A DNA stretch of 64,000 nt from Actinacidiphila guanduensis. GTDB taxonomy: Bacteria > Actinomycetota > Actinomycetes > Streptomycetales > Streptomycetaceae. How positions within the stretch are numbered: the first letter of the stretch is position 1; each line of letters opens with the position of its first letter. The stretch is from contig NZ_FNIE01000005.1 in assembly GCF_900103985.1 (NCBI RefSeq), positions 372,001 through 436,000 on the forward strand, in the 5' to 3' direction. Shown here in pieces: positions 9,617-18,903 of this stretch. Under the pieces are notes generated by a model. The model did no database searches. It was not told the origin of the DNA and worked only from the letters and a program-made list of their open reading frames with translations. The position numbers and the translations under genes are program-made.

Positions 9617-9799
9617 GGCGGCCATCCTGCCCGCAGGAGGGGCGCCCCTGCGGGCGTTCGGGCGGAATTACGCCACGAATACCGCGCCCGGGCCGCCGGG
9701 TCCCGCGAGACCGCTGTCCGCCGGGTATCGCGGGATGCCCAGTCCCCGCTGGGCCCCCGTCTCCCGGGGCCGCGTCCCGCCGGTGCCGCGGTGGGACGG

Positions 9800-10432
9800 T
9801 CAGATGCCGAGCTTCGCGCCGTACGCCTTGGCGACCGCGTCGTCGTCGCCCTCGGCCTCGACCTTCGCCGCCGCCTGCCGGCCGAAGGCGAACATCACCA
9901 GCTCGGCGGGCTCGCCGGTGACCGTGACCACGGGGGTGCCGCGGTGGGCCACGGTGGTGCGGCCGTCCGGGCAGCGCAGCACCAGGCCGACGGGGGAGCG
10001 GCGGCCCAGCACCCGGGCGCCCTGCTCCAAGCGGCGCCACAGGGCGTCGGCGAAGACGGGGTCGATGGTGCGCGGGGTCCAGTCCGGGGCGGCCCGCCGC
10101 ACGTCCTCGGAGTGGACGAAGAACTCCACGGTGTTCGCCGCCTCGTCGAACTGCTTGAGCGCGAAGGGCGACAGACGCGGCGGACCGGTGCGGATCAGGT
10201 GGATCAGCTCGTCGTACGGCTTGGCCGCGTACTCGGTGCGGACCCGCACCAGGCGGTCGGCGAGCCGGGGGACCAAGGTCCCGGCGGCCGCGTCGCCGCG
10301 GCGCTCGCGCACCACCAGATGGGCCGCCATCTCGCGGGTGGTCCAGCCTTCGCAGAGCGTCGGGGCATCAGGACCCGAGCGCTCCAGCAGGTCGGCGAGG
10401 AGCAGACGTTCACGCTGCGCATGGCTCGTCAT
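9800..10432 (-). CDS. TIGR03085 family protein, maleylpyruvate isomerase-like
   Basis: A 210-residue protein of the actinobacterial DinB/mycothiol-dependent maleylpyruvate isomerase superfamily, TIGR03085 type. The N-terminal four-helix part contains TLCEGWTTREMAAHLVVRERR, whose His is the usual metal-ligand position, and FFVHSEDVRRAAPDW supplies a second. The C-terminal half (LRCPDGRTTVAHRG, GEPAELVMFAFGRQ) matches the family. Some relatives use mycothiol; the substrate here is unknown. TAGCCT (10444-10439) lies 6 nt before the ATG, suggesting a leaderless transcript whose upstream DNA is supplied by the adjoining MITE-like element. Confidence 0.85.
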   Translation of the reverse strand: MTSHAQRERLLLADLLERSGPDAPTLCEGWTTREMAAHLVVRERRGDAAAGTLVPRLADRLVRVRTEYAAKPYDELIHLIRTGPPRLSPFALKQFDEAANTVEFFVHSEDVRRAAPDWTPRTIDPVFADALWRRLEQGARVLGRRSPVGLVLRCPDGRTTVAHRGTPVVTVTGEPAELVMFAFGRQAAAKVEAEGDDDAVAKAYGAKLGI

Positions 10433-10443
10433 ACCGCCAGGCT

Positions 10444-10618
10444 AGACCCTGTCCGGCAAATCCCGCCTGGCCGCCGCGCCCTGGCACGCACTCTCGCTGC
10501 GTTGTCGGTCGTCGGCGCAGCCCGCTGCGCTCTCCTCCCTCCGCCTTCCGAGAGCACGCCCCAGACCCCGCCGCCCCCGCCCTCACGGGCGGACGCCGCT
10601 ATTTGCCGGACAGGGTCT
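10444..10618. mobile_element. MITE-like element with 18-bp perfect terminal inverted repeats
   Basis: AGACCCTGTCCGGCAAAT at 10444-10461 is repeated in perfect inverse at 10601-10618, bounding 175 bp with no ORF of its own. Inside, CTCTCG and CGAGAG form a shorter second inverted pair. Long exact terminal repeats, small size and no coding capacity fit a miniature inverted-repeat element mobilised in trans. I recall similar sequence recurring in other Streptomyces genomes but cannot verify it here. No target-site duplication is evident. The left end touches the -10-like hexamer of the TIGR03085 gene. Confidence 0.7.
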
Positions 10619-10658
10619 CCCCCCTGGCCCGATTCGTCCGGCCCCTCGCCGCCGGGGG

Positions 10659-11582
10659 TTACAGCTTGCTGTAGAGCTTCGTGCCCGAAGTGCCGTTGTT
10701 GCGGGTCAGCGAGCAGGTGACGGTCTTCTTGCCCTGCAGCTCGAAGGTGACGAGCTTGGGGAAGAGCGCGTACGGGTAGTACGTCCTGCCGTCGCTCGGC
10801 AGGTGCTTCTCGGCGTCCTTCGTGCACAGCTGCAGTGCCTTGCTCTGGATCTCGGAGTCCGAGGAGAAGGTGCCGGTCAGCGTCTCGTTCGCCACCACCT
10901 GGGCGTCGTGCGCCGAGCTGCAGGAGCGCTTGGTGACCTCCGAGACCGAGGGGGTCAGCGTGGGCGCGTCGAAGCAGGTGCCCGGCGAGAGCACCACGTA
11001 GGGGACCAGCTTCTGGTCGCCGTCCGTGGAGTCGTCGCTCGGCAGGTCGGTCGGCAGGTCCAGGGACGGGTCGATCGAGGGGATCGTGAAACTCGGCGTC
11101 GGCAGGCCGGTGTCCGTCGGCAGGCCGGAGGGCAGCCCGCTGAAGGAGTGCGTCGGCTTGTCGTCCGCGGTGTTCTTCTTCTTGTCGTCACCGCCGCTGG
11201 CCGCGATCACCCCGCCGATGATCGCCCCGACCACCACCACGGTGCCCACGGCTATCCACGCGTTGCGCTTCTTGTGGTTCGGCGGCGGGGGCGGCGGCGG
11301 ATAGCCGAAGCCCTGCTGCGGGTCGCCGTAGCCGTAACCGCCGGGCGGGCCCGGCTGCCCGGGCGGGCCGTACCCCGGGGCCTGCTGGGGGTAGCCGTAG
11401 GGCTGCGTCGGCTGGCCGCCCTGCTGCGGGTAGCCGTAGGGCTGCGCCGGCTGGGCGGGCTGACCGTAGCCGCCGTCGCCCTGCGGCGGCGGGGGCGGGC
11501 CGAAGCCCTGCGGCGGGCCGAACCCGCCGCTCTGCTCGGGTGGCGGCGGGGGACCATCTGGCGGCGGCGGAGGAAAACCCAT
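10659..11582 (-). CDS. Proline-rich single-pass membrane protein with exported C-terminal domain
   Basis: A 307-residue protein. Residues 1-115 are a Pro/Gly/Gln/Tyr-rich cytoplasmic tail with repeats of QPYGYPQQ and PPPPP runs. A basic stop (NHKKRNAW) precedes one transmembrane helix (~121-140, [19 protein letters not shown]). After a Ser/Thr/Pro/Asp linker with [15 protein letters not shown], the C-terminal ~110 residues form a small domain with four cysteines ([32 protein letters not shown]). This resembles the septum-formation/DUF4190-type extracytoplasmic domains of actinobacteria. The role is unknown; envelope or division-site function is only an inference from architecture. The ATG at 11582 is the start. 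Confidence 0.78.
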   Translation of the reverse strand: MGFPPPPPDGPPPPPEQSGGFGPPQGFGPPPPPQGDGGYGQPAQPAQPYGYPQQGGQPTQPYGYPQQAPGYGPPGQPGPPGGYGYGDPQQGFGYPPPPPPPNHKKRNAWIAVGTVVVVGAIIGGVIAASGGDDKKKNTADDKPTHSFSGLPSGLPTDTGLPTPSFTIPSIDPSLDLPTDLPSDDSTDGDQKLVPYVVLSPGTCFDAPTLTPSVSEVTKRSCSSAHDAQVVANETLTGTFSSDSEIQSKALQLCTKDAEKHLPSDGRTYYPYALFPKLVTFELQGKKTVTCSLTRNNGTSGTKLYSKL

Positions 11583-11718
11583 GGGGGAAGGATGCCCCAA
11601 ACGGGTGACATCGGCGAGCGTCAACCGGATACCGGACAACAACGGTGACGTGCTTGGTACATGGCGCGGAAATACCGCTGTTTTCCGGTCCGCGCCGCGG
11701 CGGCGGCAGAATGGGTCC

Positions 11719-12066
11719 ATGCCCGCGACCTCGCTCGACCCCGCCATCACCGCCCGCCTCAAGCGCAACGCCGACGGACTGGTTCCGGCCATCGCCCAGC
11801 AGTACGACACCGGTGAGGTGCTGATGCTCGGCTGGATGGACGCCGAGGCGCTGCACCGCACCCTGACCACCGGCCGCTGCACGTACTGGAGCCGCAGCAG
11901 GCAGGAGTACTGGGTCAAGGGCGACACCTCCGGGCACGTCCAGCTGGTGAAGTCCGTGGCCCTGGACTGCGACGGCGACACGGTGCTGGTCAAGGTGGAC
12001 CAGACCGGCGCGGCCTGCCACACCGGCGAGCGCACCTGCTTCGACCGCGACGTCCTGCTGGGCTGA
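11719..12066 (+). CDS. hisI: Phosphoribosyl-AMP cyclohydrolase
   Basis: HisI opens the purine ring of phosphoribosyl-AMP (third step of histidine synthesis) and needs zinc and magnesium. The 115-residue protein has the full signature: [30 protein letters not shown], and the metal ligands in [10 protein letters not shown] and [10 protein letters not shown]. It is monofunctional, with no HisE pyrophosphohydrolase domain. The ATG at 11719 follows CAGAAT by 6 nt with no Shine-Dalgarno sequence, so the message may be leaderless. It is separated from the main his operon but sits directly upstream of trpE in the same direction. Confidence 0.96.
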   Translation: MPATSLDPAITARLKRNADGLVPAIAQQYDTGEVLMLGWMDAEALHRTLTTGRCTYWSRSRQEYWVKGDTSGHVQLVKSVALDCDGDTVLVKVDQTGAACHTGERTCFDRDVLLG

Positions 12067-12170
12067 CCCGGACCGCCGCAAGCCGCCCCACCCGCGGCCA
12101 CCGCGAGGCTGCGGCCCGGTCCGGGAGCAGGGAAGTGGCGCACGCCGACCGCATCCCTGCGAGCGCCCAC

Positions 12171-12182
12171 TAGGCTCTGGCC
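12171..12182 (+). promoter_or_regulatory. Leaderless-type promoter of trpE
   Basis: TAGGCT (12171-12176) is a good -10 hexamer with 6 nt between it and the trpE ATG. Transcription would start at the A of the ATG, leaving no room for a leader peptide. The 116 bp between hisI and trpE contain no short ORF with tandem Trp codons and no T-box-like sequence. A weak inverted repeat, GCAGGGA with TCCCTGC, spans roughly 12127-12160 where -35 contacts would be and could be an operator. Confidence 0.45.
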
Positions 12183-13691
12183 ATGGACCTCGCAACCTTC
12201 CGGAAGCTGGCCGTGGACCGCCGGGTGATCCCGGTCAGCCGGCGGCTCCTCGCCGACGGCGACACCCCTGTCGGGCTCTACCGCAAGCTCGCCGGGGAGC
12301 GCGTCGGCACCTTCCTGCTGGAGTCGGCCGAGCACAACAGGACCTGGTCGCGATACTCCTTCGTCGGCGTCCGCTCCGCGGCCACCCTCACCGCCCGCGA
12401 CGGCCGGGCGCACTGGCTCGGTACCCCGCCGGTCGGTGTGCCCACCGACGGCGACCCGCTGGCCGCGCTGCGCGCCACCGTGGAGGCCCTGCACACCCCG
12501 CGCGACCTCGGCGCCGGCATGCCGCCCTTCACCGGCGGCATGGTCGGCTACCTCGGCTACGACATCGTCCGCCGCCTGGAGCGCATCGGCGAGCACGGCA
12601 CCGACGAGCTGCGCCTGCCCGAGCTGACCATGCTGCTCACCTCCGACCTCGCGGTGCTCGACCACTGGGACGGCAGCGTGCTGCTGATCGCGAACGCGAT
12701 CAACCACAACGACCGCGACACCGGGGTGGACGAGGCGTACGCCGACGCCGTGGCCCGCCTGGACGCCATGGCGGCCGACCTCGCCAAGCCGGTGGAGCAG
12801 CCGCCCGTCGAGCTGCCCGCCTCCGAGCTGCCCGCGTACACCACCCGCTGGGGCGGCCAGGACTTCCGGGACGCGGTGGAGGACGTCAAGGAGCGGATCA
12901 GGGCCGGCGAGGCGTTCCAGGTCGTGCCCTCGCAGCGGTTCGAGACGCCCTGCACGGCGAGTGCGCTGGACGTCTACCGGGTGCTGCGGGCCACCAACCC
13001 CAGCCCGTACATGTACCTGCTGCGCTTCCCGGGCGAGGACGGCACCGCGGACGGCGGCTTCGACGTGGTGGGCTCCAGCCCCGAGGCGCTGGTCAAGGTC
13101 GAGGACGGGCGGGCGATGCTGCACCCGATCGCCGGGACCCGGCCGCGCGGCGCCACCCCGCAGGCCGACACCGCGCTCGCCGAGGAACTGCTCGCCGACC
13201 CCAAGGAGCGCGCCGAGCACCTGATGCTGGTCGACCTCGGGCGCAACGACCTCGGCCGGGTCTGCGAGCCCGGCAGCGTGGAGGTCGTCGACTTCATGTC
13301 GGTGGAGCGCTACTCGCACGTGATGCACATCGTCTCCACCGTCACCGGGCAGGTCGCCGAAGGCCGCACCGCCTTCGACGTGCTGACCGCCTGCTTCCCG
13401 GCCGGCACCCTGTCCGGGGCGCCCAAGCCGCGGGCGATGCAGATCATCGAGGAGCTGGAGCCGGCCCGGCGCGGCCTGTACGGCGGCTGCGTCGGCTACC
13501 TGGACTTCGCCGGCGACTCCGACACCGCCATCGCCATCCGTACCGCCCTGCTGCGCGACGGCACCGCCTATGTGCAGGCGGGCGCGGGCATCGTGGCCGA
13601 CTCCGACCCCGTCTCGGAGGACATCGAGTGCCGCAACAAGGCGGCCGCGGTGCTGCGGGCGGTGGCCACCGCGAACCGGCTGGGCGGCTGA
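12183..13691 (+). CDS. trpE: Anthranilate synthase component I
   Basis: TrpE converts chorismate to anthranilate with ammonia delivered by the amidotransferase subunit TrpG, which is not in this window. The 502 residues comprise an N-terminal domain with the feedback-inhibition motif [16 protein letters not shown] and a C-terminal chorismate-binding domain. The latter has [43 protein letters not shown]-type sequence (here [16 protein letters not shown]) and [14 protein letters not shown]. The intact LLES motif suggests tryptophan inhibition. The start is leaderless-looking. A 13-bp-class hairpin follows the stop. Confidence 0.97.
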   Translation: MDLATFRKLAVDRRVIPVSRRLLADGDTPVGLYRKLAGERVGTFLLESAEHNRTWSRYSFVGVRSAATLTARDGRAHWLGTPPVGVPTDGDPLAALRATVEALHTPRDLGAGMPPFTGGMVGYLGYDIVRRLERIGEHGTDELRLPELTMLLTSDLAVLDHWDGSVLLIANAINHNDRDTGVDEAYADAVARLDAMAADLAKPVEQPPVELPASELPAYTTRWGGQDFRDAVEDVKERIRAGEAFQVVPSQRFETPCTASALDVYRVLRATNPSPYMYLLRFPGEDGTADGGFDVVGSSPEALVKVEDGRAMLHPIAGTRPRGATPQADTALAEELLADPKERAEHLMLVDLGRNDLGRVCEPGSVEVVDFMSVERYSHVMHIVSTVTGQVAEGRTAFDVLTACFPAGTLSGAPKPRAMQIIEELEPARRGLYGGCVGYLDFAGDSDTAIAIRTALLRDGTAYVQAGAGIVADSDPVSEDIECRNKAAAVLRAVATANRLGG

Positions 13692-13758
13692 GCGGGTCGG
13701 GCACCCTCCGCGAGGGCCTGTGCCGCCTCACGTCGTCCCACAACGCCTCACGACGCCG

Positions 13759-13792
13759 AGGGGCGGAGCAGCCGAACGGCCGCTCCGCCCCT
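13759..13792 (+). terminator. Hairpin between trpE and the convergent protease
   Basis: AGGGGCGGAGC (13759-13769) pairs with GCTCCGCCCCT (13782-13792) around a 12-nt loop, an 11-bp GC stem. It lies between two convergent genes. There is no U-tract, as is common in streptomycete terminators, so it could serve both directions. Confidence 0.7.
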
Positions 13793-13825
13793 GCTGATTG
13801 ACGCCTGGTCAGGCGCGCCCGGTGG

Positions 13826-15100
13826 TCAACCGGTGAACGCTCCCAGGCCGTTGGGTGTGCCGAGGCCGGTCGGGCCGTCGAAGCCGGCGAGGCCCGTGCA
13901 CAGGTAGCCGCCGCCGCACTCGCCGTTGGAGCCGCCGACCACATCGTTGAGGTCGCCGGTGCGCGCGTACGGGAAGGAGGAGGGCGTCGAACCCTCTGCC
14001 GGGGTGCCGGCCAGGGCGTAGATCGAGGCGATGATCGGCGAGGAGACGCTGGTGCCGCCGAAGACCTCCCAGCCGCCGTCGCCGCCGTAGGTGTCGTGGA
14101 CGGCTACGCCCGTGGCCGGGTCGGCCACCGCGGAGACGTCGGCGACCGCGCGGTTGGCGCAGCCGGAGTCGGTCTGCCAGGCGGGCTTGGTGTCGTAGGC
14201 CGAGCAGCCCGAGCCGGAGCCGGCCCACGCGCTCTCGCTCCAGCCGCGCGCCGAGGAGTCCTTCGTCAGCGAGGTGCCGCCGACCGCGGTGACGTAGGAG
14301 GAGCCCGCCGGGTACTCCACGCCGTAGCCCGCGTCGCCCGCGCTGACCGTGACGGCCACGCCCGGGTGGTCGAAGTACGAGGTGTCGTAGGAGCTGTCGG
14401 CGGGGGACTCACCGCCGCCGTAGCTGTTGGAGACGTACTTCGCGCCCAGCGACACCGCGGTGTTCACCGAGCTGCCGAGGTCGGTCATCATCGAGCTGTC
14501 GGCCTCGACCAGCAGGATGTGGCAGCTCGGGCAGACCGCGCTGACCATGTCGACGTCGAGCGATATCTCCTCGGCCCAGCCGTCGTTGGGCGCCGGCAGC
14601 GCGGAGGAGCTGCCGCTCTGGCCCACCTTCCGGAAGCAGCCGTTCGCGGTGGTGCACGCGGGCAGGCCGTACGTGGAGCGGTAAGTGGCCAGGTCCTGCT
14701 CGGCGTTGGGGTCGTCGTAGGCGTCGACGATTGCAACTGTGGCGCCGTCCCCGCCGGTGTCCGGCAGGGCGTACGCGCTGCGCAGGTCGGCCGGGCCGAA
14801 GCCGGAGGGGGCGTCGGCGGGGCGGACGGCGCCGGTCGAGCGGGCCAGTGACGACGCCCCGCCGGTGACCTTCACCGCCAGACAGGACATCTGGCCGGAC
14901 TTCTTCGCCGCGGCGCAGGAGTGCGCCGTGGTCAGGCCGCCCGGGGCCGCGGTGGCCGCCGAGGCGACGACGAGCCCGGAAACGGTGAGGCCGGCCGCCG
15001 CCGCGAGGGCGAGGCCGGCCTTGACGGATGGGCGGGTGTGGTGGGCCCGCGGGGAGCCGGAGGGGTCCGGCGTACGAGAGGTGCCGAGGGTGAAGCGCAA
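13826..15100 (-). CDS. Secreted sedolisin (S53) serine-carboxyl peptidase
   Basis: A 424-residue exported protease with the sedolisin residues E178 and D182 (EEISLDVDM), oxyanion Asp D256 (VSAGDAGYG) and nucleophile S351 (FGGTSVSSPIIAS). Family members are acid-active endopeptidases. An N-terminal signal with basic residues and a hydrophobic stretch (~27-52, ending ATAAPG) precedes a short linker; the ~180-residue activation prodomain of longer relatives is missing. The start is probably TTG at 15100: AGGAGG lies 7 nt upstream of it but only 1 nt from an in-frame GTG at 15106. The gene splits hisI-trpE from trpCMBA on the opposite strand, so it is unlikely to be part of Trp synthesis. Confidence 0.88.
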   Translation of the reverse strand: MRFTLGTSRTPDPSGSPRAHHTRPSVKAGLALAAAAGLTVSGLVVASAATAAPGGLTTAHSCAAAKKSGQMSCLAVKVTGGASSLARSTGAVRPADAPSGFGPADLRSAYALPDTGGDGATVAIVDAYDDPNAEQDLATYRSTYGLPACTTANGCFRKVGQSGSSSALPAPNDGWAEEISLDVDMVSAVCPSCHILLVEADSSMMTDLGSSVNTAVSLGAKYVSNSYGGGESPADSSYDTSYFDHPGVAVTVSAGDAGYGVEYPAGSSYVTAVGGTSLTKDSSARGWSESAWAGSGSGCSAYDTKPAWQTDSGCANRAVADVSAVADPATGVAVHDTYGGDGGWEVFGGTSVSSPIIASIYALAGTPAEGSTPSSFPYARTGDLNDVVGGSNGECGGGYLCTGLAGFDGPTGLGTPNGLGAFTG

Positions 15101-15394
15101 AGCCACGCCTCCTGTGGTGGGGGGAACAGTGGTGGCGGGAGGAACTGTGTGATTCCTGTGGTTTCCGTTGCGTTGTGTGGGGAGTGGGACGCCGGAACCG
15201 TATGCGTGGCACGTGCACGCCAACAAGGAGCGGTTGGCGATCTCCGCTTTACCTTCACCTGGCGGATGCGGGGACTCCGTATGACCCGGAGGCGTCCGCA
15301 AGGCGCCGCGGCGGGCGCGCGGGGCCCGCGCGGGACGTTCGCGGGCGGCGGCCCCCGGCGCGGGACCCCGGTACGGGCAGGGGATAGTGGAGGG

Positions 15395-16474
15395 GTGAAC
15401 AGCTCCCCGGGCACGCACACGCCGCACCAGCCGACCCCCGACCCCGAGGCACCCGCCGCCACGGCGGCAACGGCTCCGCGGACGGGCGAACGGGCCGGTG
15501 GCGGCCCCGCGGCCACCGGCTCGGCGACTGCGGCGCAGGCCGGCGCCCGGCTTGGTACGGAGGCCGCCTCGCCGGAGGGGGAGCGGGACGGTTCCGTGGT
15601 GGGCTCGCAGGGCGGCGCCGAAGCCGCGGACAGCGGCTCGGAGGCTGTCGTGCACGCCGGCGCCCGGGTCGGCGCGCAGGCCGCCCCGCCGGAGGGAGCG
15701 CGGGACGGTTCCGCGGCTGGTTCGCAGGGCGGCGCCGACGCATCGGCGCACGCCGGTGGCGAGCCCGGTGGCGAGGGCGCTGCGGGGGCCGGGCCGCACG
15801 GCCGCGCCCAGGGTGCCCCGGAAAGCGGTGAGGGGGCGCCCGCTGTCGTACGGCGGGCGGGAGACGCCGACAAGCGCCGTGCCTACCGCGTGCTCGCTGT
15901 CGCACTCGGCAGCGGGGCCGTCGGCGCCGGGCTCGTGCTGCTCGCCGCGGGCAAGACCTGGGCCAGGGGCGAGACGGCGGACGGCGTCAGCTCACTGCAC
16001 GTCCACGCGACCGGCAGCCAGATGACCGCGCTGCCCGGCGCCCTCGCGCTGGTCGGGCTCGCCTCGCTCGTCGCCGTCTTCGCCGTACGCCGTGCCGGCC
16101 GCTACCTCGTCTCCGGCCTGCTCGCGCTCAGTGGCCTCGGGGTCGTCCTGGCCGCTCTCCTGCGCGGCAGCGACCACGGCCCGCTGGACTCCGCGGCCGC
16201 CGCGGCCACCGGCCTCACCCACGCCACCGCGCTGCACACCAGCACCACCGGCTGGCCGTACGTCTCGCTCGCCGGCGGCCTGCTGCTGCTGGCCGCCGGG
16301 CTCCTCGCCCTGCGCCACGGCTCGCGCTGGCCCGCGATGTCCGGCCGCTATGACCGTCCCGGCGCCAAGCCCGCCACCCGCCGCGCCCGTACCGCGGCCC
16401 CGGCCCCCGTCGACCCCGACCGCCCCGAGGACCTGTGGAAGGCCCTCGACCGCGGCGAGGACCCCACGGACTGA
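15395..16474 (+). CDS. Trp-operon-associated membrane protein (TIGR02234 family)
   Basis: A 359-residue protein whose C-terminal half is the actinobacterial membrane domain found next to trpE/trpC (TIGR02234/Trp_oprn_chp). Four transmembrane helices are visible: ~169-189 (VLAVALGSGAVGAGLVLLA), then around ALPGALALVGLASLVAVFAV, YLVSGLLALSGLGVVLAALL and YVSLAGGLLLLAAGLLAL. The first ~160 residues are hydrophilic and contain an imperfect ~40-residue duplication, with AGARLGTEAASPEGERDGS matched by AGARVGAQAAPPEGARDGS. The GTG at 15395 is chosen for the GGAGGG before it. Its biochemical role is unknown; synteny links it to tryptophan metabolism or transport. Confidence 0.85.
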   Translation: MNSSPGTHTPHQPTPDPEAPAATAATAPRTGERAGGGPAATGSATAAQAGARLGTEAASPEGERDGSVVGSQGGAEAADSGSEAVVHAGARVGAQAAPPEGARDGSAAGSQGGADASAHAGGEPGGEGAAGAGPHGRAQGAPESGEGAPAVVRRAGDADKRRAYRVLAVALGSGAVGAGLVLLAAGKTWARGETADGVSSLHVHATGSQMTALPGALALVGLASLVAVFAVRRAGRYLVSGLLALSGLGVVLAALLRGSDHGPLDSAAAAATGLTHATALHTSTTGWPYVSLAGGLLLLAAGLLALRHGSRWPAMSGRYDRPGAKPATRRARTAAPAPVDPDRPEDLWKALDRGEDPTD

Positions 16475-17021
16475 GCAGCCCGGCCGGGAAACGGCCGTGC
16501 GGGCCGGCGTTCCGGTGCGTCGCGCCGGTCCGTCGATCAGACCGGGGCCGTGCGGACGCGGCGGCGACTGCTTCCCGGCCCGCGAGTTGAGCCCCTGCTG
16601 AGCCCTGCCGCGGGCGGCCGGCCGGTCCGGCCGCTCAGCGTGCGGCTCAGTGTGCGGGCGATGCTCCCGCACGGCCGCCGGTCCGAGAATCGCCCCTCGC
16701 CGGCCGGGCGCCACGGCCAAGCGCCCGCAGCACCCGCAGCACCCGCAGTGCTCTCACCGCTCCCACCGCCCTCGCCGCTGGGCCGCGGCCATCGGGGCCG
16801 GGCCCGGGCCCGGGGCGGTTCCGGGCGGCGGCGGGCTTCCCGCGTCGCCCGGGTGGCCGCTCGGCGGCTTCCCGTCCGCTTCCGTCCGCCCGTCGCCGTG
16901 CCGGTCCCGGCGCGGGTCCCGGGACACGGGACCCCCGTGCGCGGGGCGGGGGCCACACGCGCAACAATGGGGGCGAAAGCGTGTGGCGAAGAACGCCCCG
17001 ACGGAACTGCAGGGAGCACTC
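16475..17021 (+). other. 547-bp gap with no convincing gene
   Basis: Very GC-rich DNA. Open frames here on either strand are Arg/Pro-rich and lack ribosome sites, so I call none. Near the right end an inverted repeat, CCACACGC (16953-16960) and GCGTGTGG (16979-16986), flanks GCAACAATGG. This is a plausible operator/promoter region for the small membrane gene at 17022. Confidence 0.4.
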
Positions 17022-17288
17022 ATGGCGGCATCGCACGGTCACGGACACACCCCCGCCGCGTGGACCGGCGTGATCATCGCCTTCGTCGGATTCCTCCTGG
17101 CCGGCGGCTTCACCGTCGCGGACAACGTGCCCGGATTCTGGATCGGCATCGGCCTGATCCTGCTCGGCGCGGTCGTCGGCGGAATCATGAAGATGATGGG
17201 CCTGGGCCAGCACTACGAGCCGATCGAGACCTCCCCGGTCCCCGCCGGCAAGGAAGCCAAGGAGTCGGAGACCCCGGCCCAGGTCTGA
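17022..17288 (+). CDS. HGxxPAAW family small membrane protein
   Basis: An 88-residue protein beginning [18 protein letters not shown], the HGxxPAAW signature of a small actinobacterial family. Two transmembrane helices (residues ~15-34 and ~41-59, [19 protein letters not shown]) form a hairpin, and the charged tail ends [20 protein letters not shown] ribosome site precedes the ATG. Relatives sit between trpE and trpC in streptomycetes, but no function is established that I know of. Confidence 0.85.
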   Translation: MAASHGHGHTPAAWTGVIIAFVGFLLAGGFTVADNVPGFWIGIGLILLGAVVGGIMKMMGLGQHYEPIETSPVPAGKEAKESETPAQV

Positions 17289-17449
17289 GGCCCTTCTTCC
17301 GGGGCCCGTCTTTCGTGGCCCTTCTTCGGACCGCCTCGCCGGCTGTTCGGCCCCCTTCGCCCGTACGGCGGACACCCATGCAAGGGCGCAGCAGCGGACC
17401 CCGCGTCCGCGCGCTGCGCCTTCGTGCGTCCGGCGGCAGAATCGGCCCC

Positions 17450-17926
17450 GTGACGCCCCCCGTCCGCGGCACGCTGCCGCCCTCGCAGACCCGGCCGCTC
17501 CCGGCAGCGCCCGCGGCTGCGCCCCGTCCGGGTGCCGTGCGCCGCGCCGCCGTCCCGCTGGGCGTCCTCGCCGCCGTCGCCGGCGGCTTCGCCTACGTCG
17601 GGGCCGTCGACCCCAACACCCCCGGCCACTACCCGGTCTGCCCGCTGCTGTACTACACCGGCGTCTACTGCCCCGGCTGCGGCGGCCTGCGCAGCGCCTA
17701 CGCCGTCGCCCACGGCCGGTTCGGCACCGCGCTCGGCTGCAACGCGCTGGCCGTCGCCGGGTACGCCGTCTTCGCCGTCGTGTGGGCGGTGTGGCTGGTG
17801 CGGGCGGTGCGCGGCCGGCCGTTCGAGCCGGTGCTGCGGCCGTCCCACCGGTGGGCGCTGCTCGCCCTCGTGCTCGCCTTCACCGTTGTCCGGAACCTGC
17901 CCTTCGGCGCCGCGCTGGCGCCCTGA
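17450..17926 (+). CDS. DUF2752 membrane protein
   Basis: A 158-residue protein with the DUF2752 hallmark [16 protein letters not shown] near residues 72-87, preceded by [12 protein letters not shown]. Three hydrophobic segments are seen (~32-52, ~93-115, ~137-150). The Cys pair could bind metal or be redox-active; no function is known to me. CAGAAT (17437-17442) lies 7 nt before the GTG, giving leaderless spacing. It lies between the HGxxPAAW gene and trpC, the usual order in streptomycetes. Confidence 0.85.
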   Translation: MTPPVRGTLPPSQTRPLPAAPAAAPRPGAVRRAAVPLGVLAAVAGGFAYVGAVDPNTPGHYPVCPLLYYTGVYCPGCGGLRSAYAVAHGRFGTALGCNALAVAGYAVFAVVWAVWLVRAVRGRPFEPVLRPSHRWALLALVLAFTVVRNLPFGAALAP

Positions 17927-18096
17927 TCCGCGCGGCCCCCCGCGCGGCGGCCGGAAAGACGTTTGTCCAGGCAGCGGGATCGCGACGGCTGCGATTCGGG
18001 CCCGGCGGCCCCCGCCGGATACCATCGGAGTGCCGGTGGACGACCCCCGCTGGCTTGATCATTTCGCTGCTCGTCCCGCCGGAAGGGGAAGCTCGC

Positions 18097-18903
18097 GTGA
18101 GTGTGCTCGACGAGATCATCGACGGAGTACGAGCCGACCTCGGCGAGCGCCAGGCCCGCGTGACACTGGACGAGCTGAAGGAGCGCGCCGCCCGCGCCCG
18201 CGACGCCCGCGACGGGGTGGCCGCGCTGCGCGGTGAGGGCGTCAAGGTCATCTGCGAGGTGAAGCGGGCCAGCCCGTCCAAGGGCGCGCTCGCCGCCATC
18301 GCGGACCCCGCGGGGCTCGCCGCCGACTACGAGGCGGGCGGCGCCGCCGCGATCAGCGTCCTCACCGAGCAGCGCCGGTTCGGCGGTTCGCTCGCCGACC
18401 TGGAGGCGGTGCGGGCGCGGGTGGACATCCCCGTGCTGCGCAAGGACTTCATCGTCACCGCGTACCAGCTGTGGGAGGCGCGGGCCTACGGGGCGGACCT
18501 CGCGCTGCTGATCGTCGCCGCGCTGGAGCAGCCCGCGCTGGTCTCGCTCATCGAGCGGGCCGGGTCCATCGGGCTCACCCCGATCGTCGAGGTGCACGAC
18601 GAGGAGGAGGTGCGTCGGGCGGTGGACGCCGGGGCCCGCGTGATCGGGGTCAACGCGCGCAACCTCAAGACGCTCGAGGTCGACCGGGACACCTTCGCGC
18701 GGCTCGCGCCGGAGATTCCCGAGCACATCGTGAAGGTCGCTGAGTCCGGCGTGCGCGGTCCCCACGACCTGATCGCCTACGCCCACGACGGCGCCGACGC
18801 GGTTCTCGTCGGCGAGTCCCTGGTCACGGGGCGCGACCCCCGTACCGCCGTGGCCGACCTCGTCGCGGCAGGCGCCCACCCCGCCCTGCGCACCCGCGAG
18901 TAG
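18097..18903 (+). CDS. trpC: Indole-3-glycerol phosphate synthase
   Basis: TrpC closes the indole ring from CdRP with loss of CO2 and water. The 268-residue (beta/alpha)8 barrel has [13 protein letters not shown], the [14 protein letters not shown] strand, [22 protein letters not shown] with the catalytic lysine region, [13 protein letters not shown], and [11 protein letters not shown] followed by [12 protein letters not shown]. It is monofunctional with no fused TrpF, consistent with PriA doing that step. The GTG at 18097 is preceded by GGAAGGGGAAG. A leader of about 70 nt from a TACCAT-like hexamer holds only one Trp codon in any short frame, so attenuation is not evident. Confidence 0.96.
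   Translation: MSVLDEIIDGVRADLGERQARVTLDELKERAARARDARDGVAALRGEGVKVICEVKRASPSKGALAAIADPAGLAADYEAGGAAAISVLTEQRRFGGSLADLEAVRARVDIPVLRKDFIVTAYQLWEARAYGADLALLIVAALEQPALVSLIERAGSIGLTPIVEVHDEEEVRRAVDAGARVIGVNARNLKTLEVDRDTFARLAPEIPEHIVKVAESGVRGPHDLIAYAHDGADAVLVGESLVTGRDPRTAVADLVAAGAHPALRTRE

Noticed and set aside
12067-12182. Attenuator or T-box before trpE
   Set aside because: There is no short ORF with tandem Trp codons, no T-box sequence, and a -10 hexamer lies 6 nt from the start codon.
16537-17019. 160-residue minus-strand ORF between the Trp-linked membrane protein and HGxxPAAW genes
   Set aside because: Arg/Pro/Gly low complexity without motifs; typical spurious high-GC frame.
18020-18096. 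Leader peptide before trpC
   Set aside because: A short GTG frame contains only one Trp codon and runs on into the trpC coding region in another frame, so it does not look like an attenuation peptide.
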